Shown: positions 9,708-20,350 of the stretch, one piece after another | How the letters are laid out: the number at the start of each line of letters is the position of its first letter | Position numbering within the stretch: the stretch's first letter is position 1 | Origin: Bullera alba | Taxonomy: Eukaryota; Basidiomycota; Tremellomycetes; Tremellales; Bulleraceae | Direction: 5' to 3' | Length of the DNA: 64,000 bases | NCBI GenBank assembly: GCA_001600095.1 | Contig: BCIX01000005.1 | Coordinates: forward strand, 1,494,523 to 1,558,522 | Notes under the pieces: generated by a model | What the model saw: only the letters and a program-made list of their open reading frames with translations | Told to the model about the DNA's origin: nothing | Databases searched by the model: none | Position numbers and translations under genes: made by a program

Positions 9708-11034
9708 ATGAGCCCACGAAAGATCATCATCGACACCGACCCAGGAGTGGACGATGTCCTTGCGATCCTACTCGCCCTGTCGTCGCCAGAGGTCACTGTA
9801 TCCCTCATCTCAATTGTATTTGGAAACACCCACGCCCCTACCGCTCACTCGAATTTGTTGAAAATCTACCATCAGCTCGGAGCAGAGCTCGATGCCAGCT
9901 CGGACGCTGTGAAGCGATACAACCTCTTCGCAGGGCAGGAACGTACAAAGACGATACTGGCCCTCGGAGAGGACCAACCGATAGACGGGGAGAAGGCCAC
10001 TGCCGCGTACTTCGTGAGTCGTATCAGTTTACTGTATGTTCTGTGTGCTGATCGAGACTAGCACGGCATGGACGGGCTGTCGAATATCTCGGAACTGCAC
10101 CCCCACTTTAACCCTCCCAAGCGTGACGAGACGGAACTGCACAAGTATCTCGACATTAGCTCAAAGCCCGCATGGGAGTGTATCCTAGATCAGCTCAGAG
10201 ATGAGCCCGAAGACACTGTGGACATCGTGGCTGTTGGACCCCGTGAGTATTGGATACAGCCCGTAACTGCGCGACCCCGACTCCAGGCCATGATCAGAAC
10301 TTGGGCTGACCCGCTTCGTAGTGACAAACCTCGCACACGCGTTCAAGAACGACCCTGCGACGTTCAAAGGGGTCCACTCTGTCATCTGGATGGGAGGTGC
10401 CATGGACGTTCCGGGCAACACATCCCCCTCGGCCGAGTTCAACTGTTTTGCCGACCCCTATGCCGCAGACCAGATCCTCGCTGCGTGCAAGCAAGGTGCT
10501 TTCAAACTCATCATGGCTCCATTGGACATTACATCCCCGCACACTGTCCCCTTTGACGACCTGATTGTCACCAAGCCCGAGGATGATGTCGCCAAGCAGG
10601 ACAAGAACGGTGTTCCAGGTCCTCTGCGCGTGTTCATCTCGTCATTCCTGCACAGAGTCAGAGGGCTTCAGGCCTCGTTCGGAGCACCCGATGCTATGGA
10701 GATGCACGACCCACTGGCCATTTGGTACGCTATCGACAATGCAGACTTGCCCACCGGGTCCAACGGCTGGGAGACCGAACAACGGGACTTCAAGATTGAG
10801 CGTAATGGAGAGATCACCAGGGGGATGTGCGTCATTGACAGACGGGGCAGCAAGGACGGGAGTGGTGAGCTCAGGACCAAGGACGAGTCATTGCAGGGCA
10901 ACAAAGTCCCAGGACAGAAGGATCAAAGTGAGGAAGAAGGCCAGAAGCCGCTCCCATACATCATCACCAAGACGCCCGGCAAGGAGAACCTGAGGAAGCT
11001 GCTCCTCGCGCGGGTCTTTGGAGAGGAGGTGTAA
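9708..11034 (+). CDS. Inosine-uridine preferring nucleoside hydrolase family protein
   Basis: Three exons (9708-10013, 10062-10242, 10322-11034) give 399 residues. The N-terminal calcium-binding motif is complete (IIIDTDPGVDDVLAILLAL). The second conserved block VGPLTNLAHA is restored exactly by splicing the second intron, and the C-terminal MHDPLAIWYA supplies the conserved HD pair. These enzymes cleave the N-glycosidic bond of purine or pyrimidine ribonucleosides for nucleobase salvage. The protein is longer than bacterial members (about 310 aa) because of a charged insert near residues 345-380 (GSKDGSGELRTKDES, then QKDQSEEEGQK). No signal peptide is seen, so it is probably cytosolic. Substrate preference is unknown. 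Confidence 0.92.
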
Positions 11035-11396
11035 AGCGGTCCGGGGGGAACGTGAGAAGATATCACCGGGTGATCAAGTTGTGATCTCGGGGGAGGGGTA
11101 CCCGGCTCAATGTGCATTTTTCGGCAGCATAGCATGTCCTCAGCTCTTGAATGCATCTGTCCAGTCTAGCAGTCCTAACACCCCCATTCGGACCACTCGT
11201 GAATAGCTCGGCAGACGTTGCCTCGAACGATCGCGAGCTTGCTGTATTTGGTTCCGTTGATGTGCGATGTGTGCGAGGATGTGAGCGATTTGACAAGTGC
11301 ACACTGCATCGCACATTTATATCACCAGCTATACCAACCGAATCAGTCTCATCACCCCTACCATCTCTGTACATCATCTTCTGAGCGACCGTCCAC
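11035..11396. promoter_or_regulatory. Intergenic region upstream of PYM
   Basis: The 362 bp lie between the hydrolase stop and the PYM start, both on the plus strand. An AT-rich patch CATTTATATCACC near 11313 could serve as core promoter about 80 bp before the ATG. Nothing else was recognised. Confidence 0.35.
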
Positions 11397-12506
11397 ATGT
11401 CTCTACCACCCCTGAACCCCGAAAAGACCGCGGCGGGAATCATCATCGACCCGAGAACGCTGGAGAGGGTCGTCCCCCAGTCGAGGCGAAAAGACGGGAC
11501 GTGAGTGTATCATGGTCTTGCCTTTGGAACCTCATCTGACGGGTGTAGACTTCGAAAGGAGCTCAAGGTTCGACCTGGATTCACGCCCCAAGAAGATGTT
11601 GGCCGATTCCGCCCTCGACAGACCGAATCGAGCAAGTCATTTGTCCCCGGCTCGAACGGCCGTCAATCGGCACAACAGCTAAAAGCAAAGTCTGAAAACC
11701 CCTTTGCTGCCGAAAACGCACCTGTGCCCGAGTCTTCCAGTAGCAAGACCAAGGCGCAGCTGAAGAATGAGAAGCGGAGGGAGAAGAAGAGACTCGAGGC
11801 AGCGAACAAGGGCTGGGACGAGTCGGATACCGACGACGATGAGGGTGCCCTCGAAGAGGCCTTTGCCGAAGAGGACAGGAAGCATTCTGAAGCTGTAGAC
11901 AACGGAGGCAGAGACGTAGACGGGGACAAGGCTGGGGTGTCCAGTACCAAGGCCAAATCTGGACCTGGAGCAGGCGTGGGCGTGCCAGCGCCTTCACTCC
12001 TGGAGCAGACGCAGGAGGACGGCGCTACTAGCTCGGTACATGTCGACCATGACGCTACGGAGATTCTCTCGCCCGCCGTAGGACCTGGAGATTCGCCAGA
12101 GACGGCATCGGCAATGCCTGGCGCGCCAGAGATTGATCCAGCGACTTTCAAACCAAAAGTCCAGTCCACAAAACCTGTCAACAACCCCACCTCCCAGTCG
12201 TCATCTCAGCGCCAGCAGAAACAGCCTCAACCTAGATCACAAAATGTTCCCGGGGCTGGCGGGCAGCGGCAGCCTCGACAGCGAAATCCCCAACAAGTCC
12301 GATCGGCGAATAGCGGTAAGGAGCTATTACCCACACCTGAGCCTCGGGTGCGTAAAGAGGTCAAGATCAGGCAGGGAGGGGCGAACGGTATATCTAGCTT
12401 GGCGGACCGTGTCAAGAACTTGGTGTTGGACAATCAGGCTGGCAGGAAGGAGAGGAAGACGAGTGAGCCACCGGCTCCAGTCCCCGCCGCGGGAGAAAAG
12501 GCATAG
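11397..12506 (+). CDS. PYM1: PYM, partner of the Y14-Mago exon junction core
   Basis: Two exons (11397-11500 and 11549-12506) give 353 residues. The N-terminus has the Mago-binding motif of PYM/WIBG: GIIIDPRTLERVVPQSRRKD continuing across the intron into LRKELKVRPGFTPQEDV. The middle has a basic helix KNEKRREKKRLEAANKGW, as in other PYM proteins. The rest is disordered (Ser, Pro, Gln-rich), with a short conserved-looking basic stretch near the end (ISSLADRVKNLVLD). PYM binds the Mago-Y14 heterodimer and the 40S ribosome and recycles exon junction complexes in the cytoplasm; this fits an intron-rich genome. It is longer than animal PYM (about 200 aa) because of the linker. Confidence 0.9.
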
Positions 12507-13020
12507 AGGAGGAGATGGGGTTATGATCTCTTGTCATCGCTAGAGGGGTAGACTGGGATAGTAAGCTAATCTATGTTATGAATCTCTTGATTCAATCTCC
12601 GCACGATAGTCTCGACAGAGCTGGGGACAGAGTCACCTCTCGACAATAGACTTCACGCTGACACACGTCGCTTCACCGAAGGCAGTCACCATCTCCGAGT
12701 CAGCCGCTCGGTTACCTCCTTTGTGGTTCGGCAGGATCGGCAGGTTGATCAATTCACTTATAACTCATCATCCACAAAGGATCCACAAGTCTGGAGAGGG
12801 GGTTGAAGGCAGCCCTGGGTATCGGGCGGTGACGGCGACTGTCTGCTCCTTTGATCGCCTCGATGGCTTTTGTCCTCGTCCAGGCTTGAAGCGCTGGACC
12901 TGATATAGCACCATGCCAATTCGTTACTGAACATACTCACCCTCTGGCTCGTCCGACAGTCTGACCACCTCCTGATCACATGCCTTGCGATATACTCACC
13001 CAATAATACAACTCTCCGCG
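12507..13020. promoter_or_regulatory. Intergenic region upstream of the tail-anchored protein gene
   Basis: The 514 bp between PYM and the next plus-strand gene show no coding features. Two imperfect short tandem duplications are visible: CGGCAGGAT/CGGCAGGTT near 12729 (period 9) and ATCCACAAAGG/ATCCACAAG near 12769 (period 11). Confidence 0.4.
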
Positions 13021-13987
13021 ATGGACCTCATTGAGCTGGACGACACGTCCGACTACATCCAGTACAATGGCAACTGGACAGACGCCTCGCCAAACGGTGA
13101 GCAACCTACCCATTCCCCTTCATCTGCTTCAAGGAGTCCAGGACGTACTGAGCTGACTGTATCTGCAGACAGAATCGACCCAGCGACCGGGGCGCCAAAG
13201 TCCCTTGATACCGATGCGCAGGGGAGGTATCGCAACGGGACGTGGCATCACAGTGAATTCAACGGTGCTACCGCCACCATCTCCTGGGTCGGTGGAGACG
13301 TCTCTGTCTACGGAGGCAAGAGATTCAAGTCAGTGTCATTCCTTCTCGCCTGATGGTGAGCGAGTGAGTGCTGACCGACGACAGCCATGGGTGGTACTCT
13401 ATCCAGTTGGACAACCAGGCCAAAATGTACTTCAACGGTCTAGGCGTCCCCGACGCCTTTCAAGACCTGTTGTTCACTTCTAGCCTCCTTCAAAATGGTA
13501 CCCACAATCTCGTTCTCACCAACGAACCAATGTACAACTCCACCGCCGAGTACTACAAGTGTGAGCCCATCGAAACGTTAAGTATGCTGAACCTGTTGGG
13601 TAGACGTCGATATCGACTTTATCAGGCTATATGGCCAGCCTATCCTACCGGGCGGATCGGCTCCCATCGCGTCTTCAGCCACTTCCTCGACGGTCTCGAG
13701 TAGTATGTCCACGGCTTCCAGTGCCTCATCGACGTTCGTGACTACCGATGGAATCCCCACTCCGAGTCCTACCCCAGATCCCAGTCCAACACAGTGAGCC
13801 TCCTGCACTGCCCAAGCTGGCGAGATGAGACTGATCGCCTCCGTGTAGATTTGTCGCCCCCGGAGTCATCACTGTAGCGGTCAATGACAATACTGGCATG
13901 CCTACGCTCTCGACACTACCGTTCATCGGTCCTAGCCTACTCCTCTTCTGGGTGCTACTGGCAGGACTCAAGTACACAGTCCGCTAA
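13021..13987 (+). CDS. Basidiomycete-type tail-anchored protein with one beta-rich domain
   Basis: Five exons (13021-13096, 13169-13328, 13385-13560, 13604-13793, 13849-13987) give 246 residues. The N-terminal domain has features seen in many basidiomycete surface-protein families: LDDTSDYIQYNGNWTD, GTWHHSEFNGATATISW, VSVYGGKRFNHGWYSI, then NGTHNLVLTNEP and VDIDFIRLYG. It looks like a galactose-binding-type beta sandwich. A Ser/Thr/Pro-rich linker follows (about 155-205), then a single hydrophobic segment close to the C-terminus (FIGPSLLLFWVLLAGL). There is no N-terminal signal peptide from this ATG, although several N-glycosylation sequons (NGT, NST, NWT) suggest a lumenal or outside location. 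Ligand and function are unknown. Confidence 0.8.
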
Positions 13988-14138
13988 AACGTCGATCGCA
14001 AACAAAATCGTCAAAACCAGAGCCCGGTTGGTAGATGGTCGGGGACCGCAGCGGTTCGCTGCTCGAGCACCGACATATGTGATACACCAAAGAAGTAACA
14101 TCACAACGATACCGACAACAGATCAACAGACCACGTTT

Positions 14139-15809
14139 CTAATCCCACTCGTCGTCGCTCTCCTCCTCGTCGGAATCGCCTATATCTCCCTTTCGCTTCG
14201 CCAATGCCGCGGCGAGACTGCTCGCCAGATCTGGCGAATCGTCCGATCCTCCTGCTGCCGCTGCGACCGCCGCGCCGCCCGCTGCTCCAGCAATTGCGCC
14301 TCCGGCCATCGCAGCACCACCACCCGCTGCGGGAGACACCCTCTGCTCTTCCGGATCGACTTTTTTCAACTTGTGGACCCCCTGGCCCTGTATAGAGGCG
14401 AGTAGAGCGGATCGACCGCCTCCGCCAGCTGGCGGAGCAGGCGGTGCCGGAGGTGCAGGCGGAGCTCTGCCTCCAGGAGGAGGGGGTGGTGGCGGTGGTG
14501 GACCGCCCCGTCCAGGTGGAGCAGGTGGTGGAGGAGGTACATTGCCCCTTGGTGGAGCGGGTGGGGGCGGAGGTGGAGGAACAGATGACGAGGCGGCAGG
14601 CCTCGAAGGAGGCATAGGGGGAGGTGGAGGTGGTACATTCGATACAGGTCTGCTGGGCGGTGGTGGTGGCACAGATACAGACGTTGGCCGTGCGGTGCGG
14701 GACGCCGGAGGCGGAGGTGCGGGTTTTCGACGCGATGTTGGCGCAGGCGGTGGTGGTGGCTTCTTGGGCGCAGTCGCCTACAGGCCGTTCAGTATAATCA
14801 CGGACCGAGCTGGAGGGGTGCTCACCTTTTCTATACCGCCCTGCTGCTTGACATAGTCTTTGATAAACTGCTCGTTGTTCTCGATATCCCTCGCGGAGAT
14901 ACCCTTCGCCGTGAGCTGTTCTAGCAATGCCTGCCAAGTGGGATCCACGCCAGTGGACGAGAACCCCTTCTCCGAGTCGAAACCCATATGCGCGACATGT
15001 TTGAACGATCCGGCGGACTAGGTCATAGCGGTCAGCCCAATGCCACCCGATCGATCCCCTTCCAGCTCTGGAGTGACTTACTGGACCGGAGATGAGAGAC
15101 TTGTCTATCTTGCCTCCAGACTTTTTCGACTTTTTCGTAGGCGTCGACTTTTCCACCTTCTTCTCCTCCTTGACTTTGACTACAGACAGGTCAGCTTATG
15201 CCCTCGAGGTATTCTGACTGGAGATGGGACTTGCCTGCGTATTTCGACCTATTGGCTACCTTCTTGTAGAAATCTGAAGCCTCGTGCTCTGATGCAAAGA
15301 CGAAAGCGACGTGGCCAGTCTAGCGAGAGCTATCAGCATGACTGCCTGATTACCAAGAAGGTCCAGGAGGACAGTGAGAGACGTTACTCACGTCTCCTTG
15401 CCAGGTGTGGAAGAATGGCTTTTCCTGGTTGTACTCTATCTCGTTCGGCAGCTCATGTTCCCATATCACCCCTCGATACGACTACGTGAAATCATCAGCA
15501 CCCAAATGCCATCCTGTATACCCGTCCCACTCACGCCGAGGTCGACGACTCTGAACCAAAGACCTCCTTTCACTTTATCCGCGCAAAAGACTAATGCGCC
15601 CTCCGCCCCAGCGTAATTCCATCTACACCCATACTCATCAGCACGTCTCCTCTCACTGCACCACAGTGCACGTACGACGCGCTGTCTGCGCTGGCTTGGT
15701 AGACTCGAGCAACGCCGGCCGTGATGATCTTGTTGGTCGAACTCGAGGTTGGAATCGCCTTCTTCACCTTGGCCTTGTCGTCCGCTGTCAATATCGATTG
15801 TTTGGCCAT
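14139..15809 (-). CDS. WSP1: WASP-family actin nucleation promoter (Las17/Wsp1)
   Basis: The minus-strand gene has about six exons, the largest being the C-terminal 14139-14776, and encodes roughly 450 residues. In order: a WH1 domain (SAWNYAGAEGALVF, GLWFRVVDLG, RGVIWEHELP, FFHTWQGD, VAFVFASEHEASDFYK); a basic linker (VEKSTPTKKSKKSGGKID); a CRIB-like/GBD segment (FKHVAHMGFDSEKGF followed by DPTWQALLEQL); a long polyproline region; a WH2 motif (GRSALLASIQGQGVHKLKKV); and an acidic end DSDEEESDDEWD with the Arp2/3-binding Trp. It activates the Arp2/3 complex at endocytic actin patches, with WIP and SH3 partners binding the proline-rich part. The first ATG gives MAKQSILT directly before the WH1 domain. 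Presence of a CRIB-like segment implies possible Cdc42 control, unlike budding-yeast Las17. Confidence 0.93.
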
Positions 15810-16370
15810 CGTAGCAGGGGTGAGCTGTTCTCTCCTAGACCAAGCCCACGCTTCTATGCTTGCTTGATGGAGTACACTGCTGTGGACGCCGACGACATCA
15901 TGCTCGACGTTGTCCTGGTCGTCCGAGCCTCCAAGGCGGTGATGACGTCGGACTTTCCCACGGTCAAAGTGGCGGAAATTGCAGCACAGTGCACAGTCAC
16001 ATCGATCGTCCTCTTGATCGTCCTCTACACAGCAGTTGTTGCCATTGCTATTCACTTCTCCCACATGCACGTATCGACCATCGAGCTCAGAGCAAGCGAC
16101 AGCACAGAGCCCGATCGAGGGTCTCACCTCCGCTATCGATGAGAGGAGCGGTAAGGCGAAAGGTTGAAGGTTCCCTCTGGTGAACGCCAAAGGAGCCAAG
16201 TATAAAGGTCGCCTACTATCTTTTGTGCTCGTCTCCCGAGCTGACATACTGAGCCGATTTACTGATCTGGCGTCTGGTGTATATATCACGGGTGCTGACA
16301 AGATCCTGAGGCGGATCGATTTGTTTACATTGCTGATCATCAAGCTGGCACGCATTCAAGTTTCGGGGAG
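15810..16370. promoter_or_regulatory. Divergent promoter region WSP1 / F-box-like gene
   Basis: The 561 bp lie between two divergent starts. Open frames here are short and mostly reflect the absence of stops. A TATA-like AGTATAAAGG (16199-16208) lies on the plus strand 160 bp before the next ATG, and GTGTATATATC near 16276 is a second AT-rich candidate. Confidence 0.4.
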
Positions 16371-17694
16371 ATGTCACTGACGGCCCCGCTGTACTGCGCT
16401 ATATGCGCAATACCCTGTCTACTACCTCGATCGGAGACCACCCCAGCCTCTCCCCCCGAGTCCCAAGGCTTCCACTGCTCGTCCGACACCACCAGCTCTG
16501 AACCCACTCACGCCAGTCCCACCGTCGGATCATGGGAGCACCAATGGGTCGTATTGCAAGTGACCAAAGGTCAAATCCAGCAATTCACCATCATCTCCCA
16601 CACCCCTCCCTCCCTCCAAGACACTTCTGACCCCGGCGGACGCGAGAGATTCCCCCATGACCCCCTCCGATCTGGAGATGCAGAACAGCGGGCTATACCA
16701 ATCCACTCGTATTGCCTCGAAAGGGTGCTCAAGACGATCCGAAAGTCGCTCTACAATAATGGCTTTTCGCACGAGGAGAACATGATGTTAGGGTGGAGTT
16801 TGCCAAAGTGGACAGGGTACGGTCCCTGGGTGCGTGACGAGCGGAACGGTCGGAGATGGCTTCATGCGAGGAATGACGATGTGCTCGGGGTTGGATATTG
16901 GAAAGGTATGGCCGACCAGCGCAGTCGCTACAGAGAGGGTGAGGAGGGGTCCCATCTGTCACCGGTGAGTACATGCCCTTCGAGTGATTCCCCTTGGAGA
17001 ATGCGGTGACGCTGACTTGGACCAGCTCGACCGCATACCGCCCGATACCCTCAGTGAACCCAAGTCGCAAGCAGTAATCTACTCCTCGGCGAGGCCGGCT
17101 CAAACTGCTCCACTGCTCCAGCTCCCAACGCACATCCTGGTCCAGATTGCCGTTCATCTCCTAGGTGATCCAGACGCAAACACATCTTGCAGAGATAAAC
17201 CAGAGCATCCAGACTCCAAAGCGAACGACGACATCCTCCCATGGGACGCCAAACCCGGCACCTCAGTTAGACTCCTGCCTACTGCCAATATCGACCATTT
17301 CCTCGCCTTCACCCGATCCTCCGTATTGCTAAGGCATCTCGACGTGCCATCAGCATATTGGCGGATGATGACAACGCACCAAGTCCAGCGATGGCGACTG
17401 ACAATGTTGAATCGCTGGAGGGCAAACCCGACCGGTGTCGGTAGCGCCAGTAACCTCTGGATAGCGCTGGATGAAGAGGTCGTAGATCCCATCGAACGGA
17501 TCATCAAGGATTTCGAGTCTAGGAGGCGATTGATCAGCTTGGACACGGACGAGGATCACACTGTGGATCCTGTTCCAAGTGCCTCCGACGTGTTTCACTG
17601 GTGGGCATATGACCCGACTTGGCGATCAAAGCGTAGGGTATGGAGTTGCGTGGTGCACGCTTGTGCTACGGCGAGAGATGCAGATTTGTGGTAA
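16371..17694 (+). CDS. F-box-like protein of unknown target
   Basis: Two exons separated by an intron of about 60 nt (donor GTGAGT after LSP, acceptor just before LDRIPPDTL near 17026) give about 420 residues. The N-terminus has clustered Cys (YCAICAIPC). A globular region follows with HSYCLERVLKTIRKSL and a Trp-rich stretch (LGWSLPKWTGYGPWV). After the intron comes an F-box-like segment LLQLPTHILVQIAVHLLGDP with FTRSSVLLRHLDVPSAYW downstream. The pattern (Cys-containing head, F-box in the middle, Trp-rich tail) resembles uncharacterised Tremellomycete F-box proteins. Role inferred: substrate adaptor of an SCF ligase. The second exon ends DADLW with TAA at 17692-17694. The F-box call rests on the LPxHIL pattern only. 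Confidence 0.65.
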
Positions 17695-18007
17695 GCGTTA
17701 GTCTCCATTTCCACCCCGGAGGTGTCAGTTGATGATGCCTTGAAGCCCTTATGTCACTGACAGCCATGACTCCAGGAGCTTCTAGTCACCTCAGGTCGGT
17801 TTGCTGATAACCGCGTCAGGGCGGGGCTAGCTCATGAAGATGTCTCGTACACCCTCTGGTGATGCGAACGAGCGGATAGGCAGAGTCGTGATCATCATAT
17901 GTCGTGTGCATCATGTACATCGTTACCACTCAACCCCTGAGATTCAAGTCAGCGCTCGTTTCCCACGATCATCGATGTGCCATGGACGAGAGCCCACTCA
18001 ACCTAAC
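17695..18007. other. Convergent 3' intergenic region
   Basis: The 313 bp between the stops of the F-box-like gene and RPC82 have no recognised feature other than presumed 3' UTRs. Confidence 0.4.
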
Positions 18008-19989
18008 TCACCCTATTGCCTTCCTCGTCGGCCAACCCGGCAGATCCCTGAGGATGAACACCACCATCTCGCATCTTGCCTCCGCTAGCGCCAATTTCCT
18101 CACCACGTCGTCCAGATCCGCCAAATCCTCCTGATCCTTTGCAGTCATGATCGACCTGTCCAATCCCCTTGCGAAAGCCTGTTGTTCTCTAGCCAAAGCG
18201 GCTTTGCGCCTCTCCTTCTCCGAGGAGCGTCTCTGGAGGATGTTGCCGAGAGTCTTGTACACGCTCGCCACGAGGACATTATACGCTCGAGGGAGATCGA
18301 TACCCCAATGATGATGTTCCGAAGCCGCCGTCATGGTCTGTTTCTTCAGTCCGGGGTTCTTGGGGATTTCCGACGTCTCGATCAGCGACATGCTTTGCAG
18401 GTGGGCGAGGTGCATTCGGACTTCCTTCAACGGCATCATGGCGATATTTCGGACCTAGGCAGGGGAGATTAATCAGCTATCCCTCCATACCCAGCCAGAA
18501 GAGACTAAGACTCACCGCCTGTTCTGTGATTTTTTGCGCCTTGGCCACTGTAGCAAGCACCCTGGCGGGTCTCATACCCAATTTCTCCCTCACGAGCTCC
18601 ATCATCAATCCCGCCCTAAGCTTGACGCAAATCGCCTCAATCTCCACAGTGTAGGTTGGACTGTTTCCCTCTACTTTCGAGAGAAAAGGCGATCCTGATC
18701 CTCCTGCCAAATCATCCCCCGACATAATGGCGAGGTATTGCCTGACCGTGTCCGAAGGGTTCTTTGAGCTCGAGGCAGTCATCCCCGCTGTGAGGTATGG
18801 GTATTCGTCGTGCGGTACCCTCTCCATCATTTCGTTGACAGTAACGGATTTCCCAGTCCTAACAGCGTTCATCTCGCTGTCGTCGTCCAAAGCCGCCGCG
18901 AGGAGAGCTTTGACGACTGCGTCGGCACCCCGGTTCCATCTGTCGTTGGCGGCTTTTGCGATCAGCTCGTCTCGTATTAGAACGCCATAGCGATCGTAGT
19001 TGACTCTGAGGTTGGCTTCTGGTCGAATGGAATAATCGAATCCGTCGTCTCCGTCCTTGGTCTTCTTCTTCTTCCCCTGTCGCTCCGACTTCTTTAATGC
19101 TTTCTCCATACTCCGTAGTGCCTCCCGCTCCTGCTGCACCTCCCAGTTCGCCTCGTCTCGCAAGTTGGCAATTTCCACTGCACTGAGCATTGATGTTCCG
19201 GCCAACTTTCTCTTCTCGTCCCGTTTGGCCTACGTTCGGGTCAGAGCTGTGACATCCACTCGATTCGTAAAGGTCTCACGATGAACCGCCGCTCTTGTTG
19301 ATCACTTCTGAGTATCTGCAGTTCTGGCGCCGTAGGCTGGAGGAATTTTGCTCGTATCAAAGTGATGATAGTCTCCGTGAGCTTTTCTGACCCTAAAGTG
19401 GTGTGAGCTAGACTCATAGGTCCATCAACTGATGAGGGACTCACTGATCGCATCGTGTTGGCTTCCACATGCGGATATTATATGCTGTGATTTGAGCTTT
19501 CCATACAGCATGACCTGTCTGACCACCTCGACCCCCTAGCAGGGCGTCCCGTGTCAGTCATGAGTCACACAATTAGACTGATTGACTTTGCACTCACCAC
19601 TTGCCCGAACCTCTCTTGTGTGATGGCCAACATCCTCCCCCAGCGTAAACGCAACAAGCACTCGCTCACGTCAAACTCGTACATCTCCTCTTCGCCCGTT
19701 TGGTGTATACTCGCCCCGTTCGATTGCACCAGGTTTTGCTGCATCAATATCGTCAATGCGGCGAGGGTCGTGGGTCGAGGAAGGCCAGACAGCCTTGAGA
19801 CAGAGTATGAAGCTAGTCTTCCTCTGTTGAGCAGAGTCGAGGCCACTCGCTATACGAGACACTGCATCAGCAAAAGACTCAATCGATGTTCAGCTAGGTT
19901 GAACTTTGACTCACACAGACGACATCGCCGAATGCTTGCCTGACGATATGCTCGCACAGCCTCACGGCATCTTTGCCATGGGCGCTCAT
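18008..19989 (-). CDS. RPC82: RNA polymerase III subunit RPC82 (Rpc3)
   Basis: Six exons on the minus strand give roughly 575 residues. The start MSAHGKDAVRLCEHIVRQAF and the following SRVASTLLNRGRLASYSVSR match the N-terminal winged helix of RPC82/POLR3C. Then come ALTILMQQNLVQSNG, a second unit LTETIITLIRAKFLQP, a basic link AKRDEKRKLAG, and a long helical exon with FDYSIRPEANLRVNYDRYGV and DELIAKAANDRW. The last exon (VRNIAMMPLKEVRMHLAHLQ, then a coiled region of EQQAFARGLDRS type) matches the C-terminal helices. RPC82 forms the RPC82-34-31 subcomplex that opens promoter DNA for tRNA and 5S gene transcription. The stop is TGA at 18010-18008. ALG1 follows on the same strand, 361 bp upstream of this start. 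Confidence 0.93.
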
Positions 19990-20350
19990 GATCGATGAGC
20001 GAGGCCCTGGCCGGTGAGAGCTGGGGCTGGGTGTTTGAAGCTGTTGTTGACGGATGGAACAGTGTCAAAATTATCTTCAGAGTCGACTACTGAAAAAGTT
20101 GGATGGAAATATCGAAACCTCCTCCACCAATTGGCTCAACAACAACACAGAGTCAATGACCTGGCCATGCAATATGCAAGTCGACCAAGACGCCTCCATG
20201 TCTAGCATAGGAAGGCATCGGAATGTCTCAAGGAGACTGTTGACTCTCGTAGATGCATACAGATGATGACACTGCGGATATGCAGTGGGATTGCCATTTC
20301 AAAGTGGTATGATGCCGATCGTCTCTCCGACGAGGTCGCACTGCCTTAGG
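19990..20350. promoter_or_regulatory. Intergenic region upstream of RPC82
   Basis: The 361 bp contain the 3' end of ALG1 and the promoter of RPC82, both on the minus strand. No coding sequence, repeat or RNA gene was recognised. Confidence 0.35.

Noticed and set aside
14101..15156. 351-codon minus-strand frame and 161-codon plus-strand Gly-rich frame over WSP1
   Set aside because: Both are other-frame shadows of the WASP polyproline region; the WH1-CRIB-WH2-acidic order fits only one frame.
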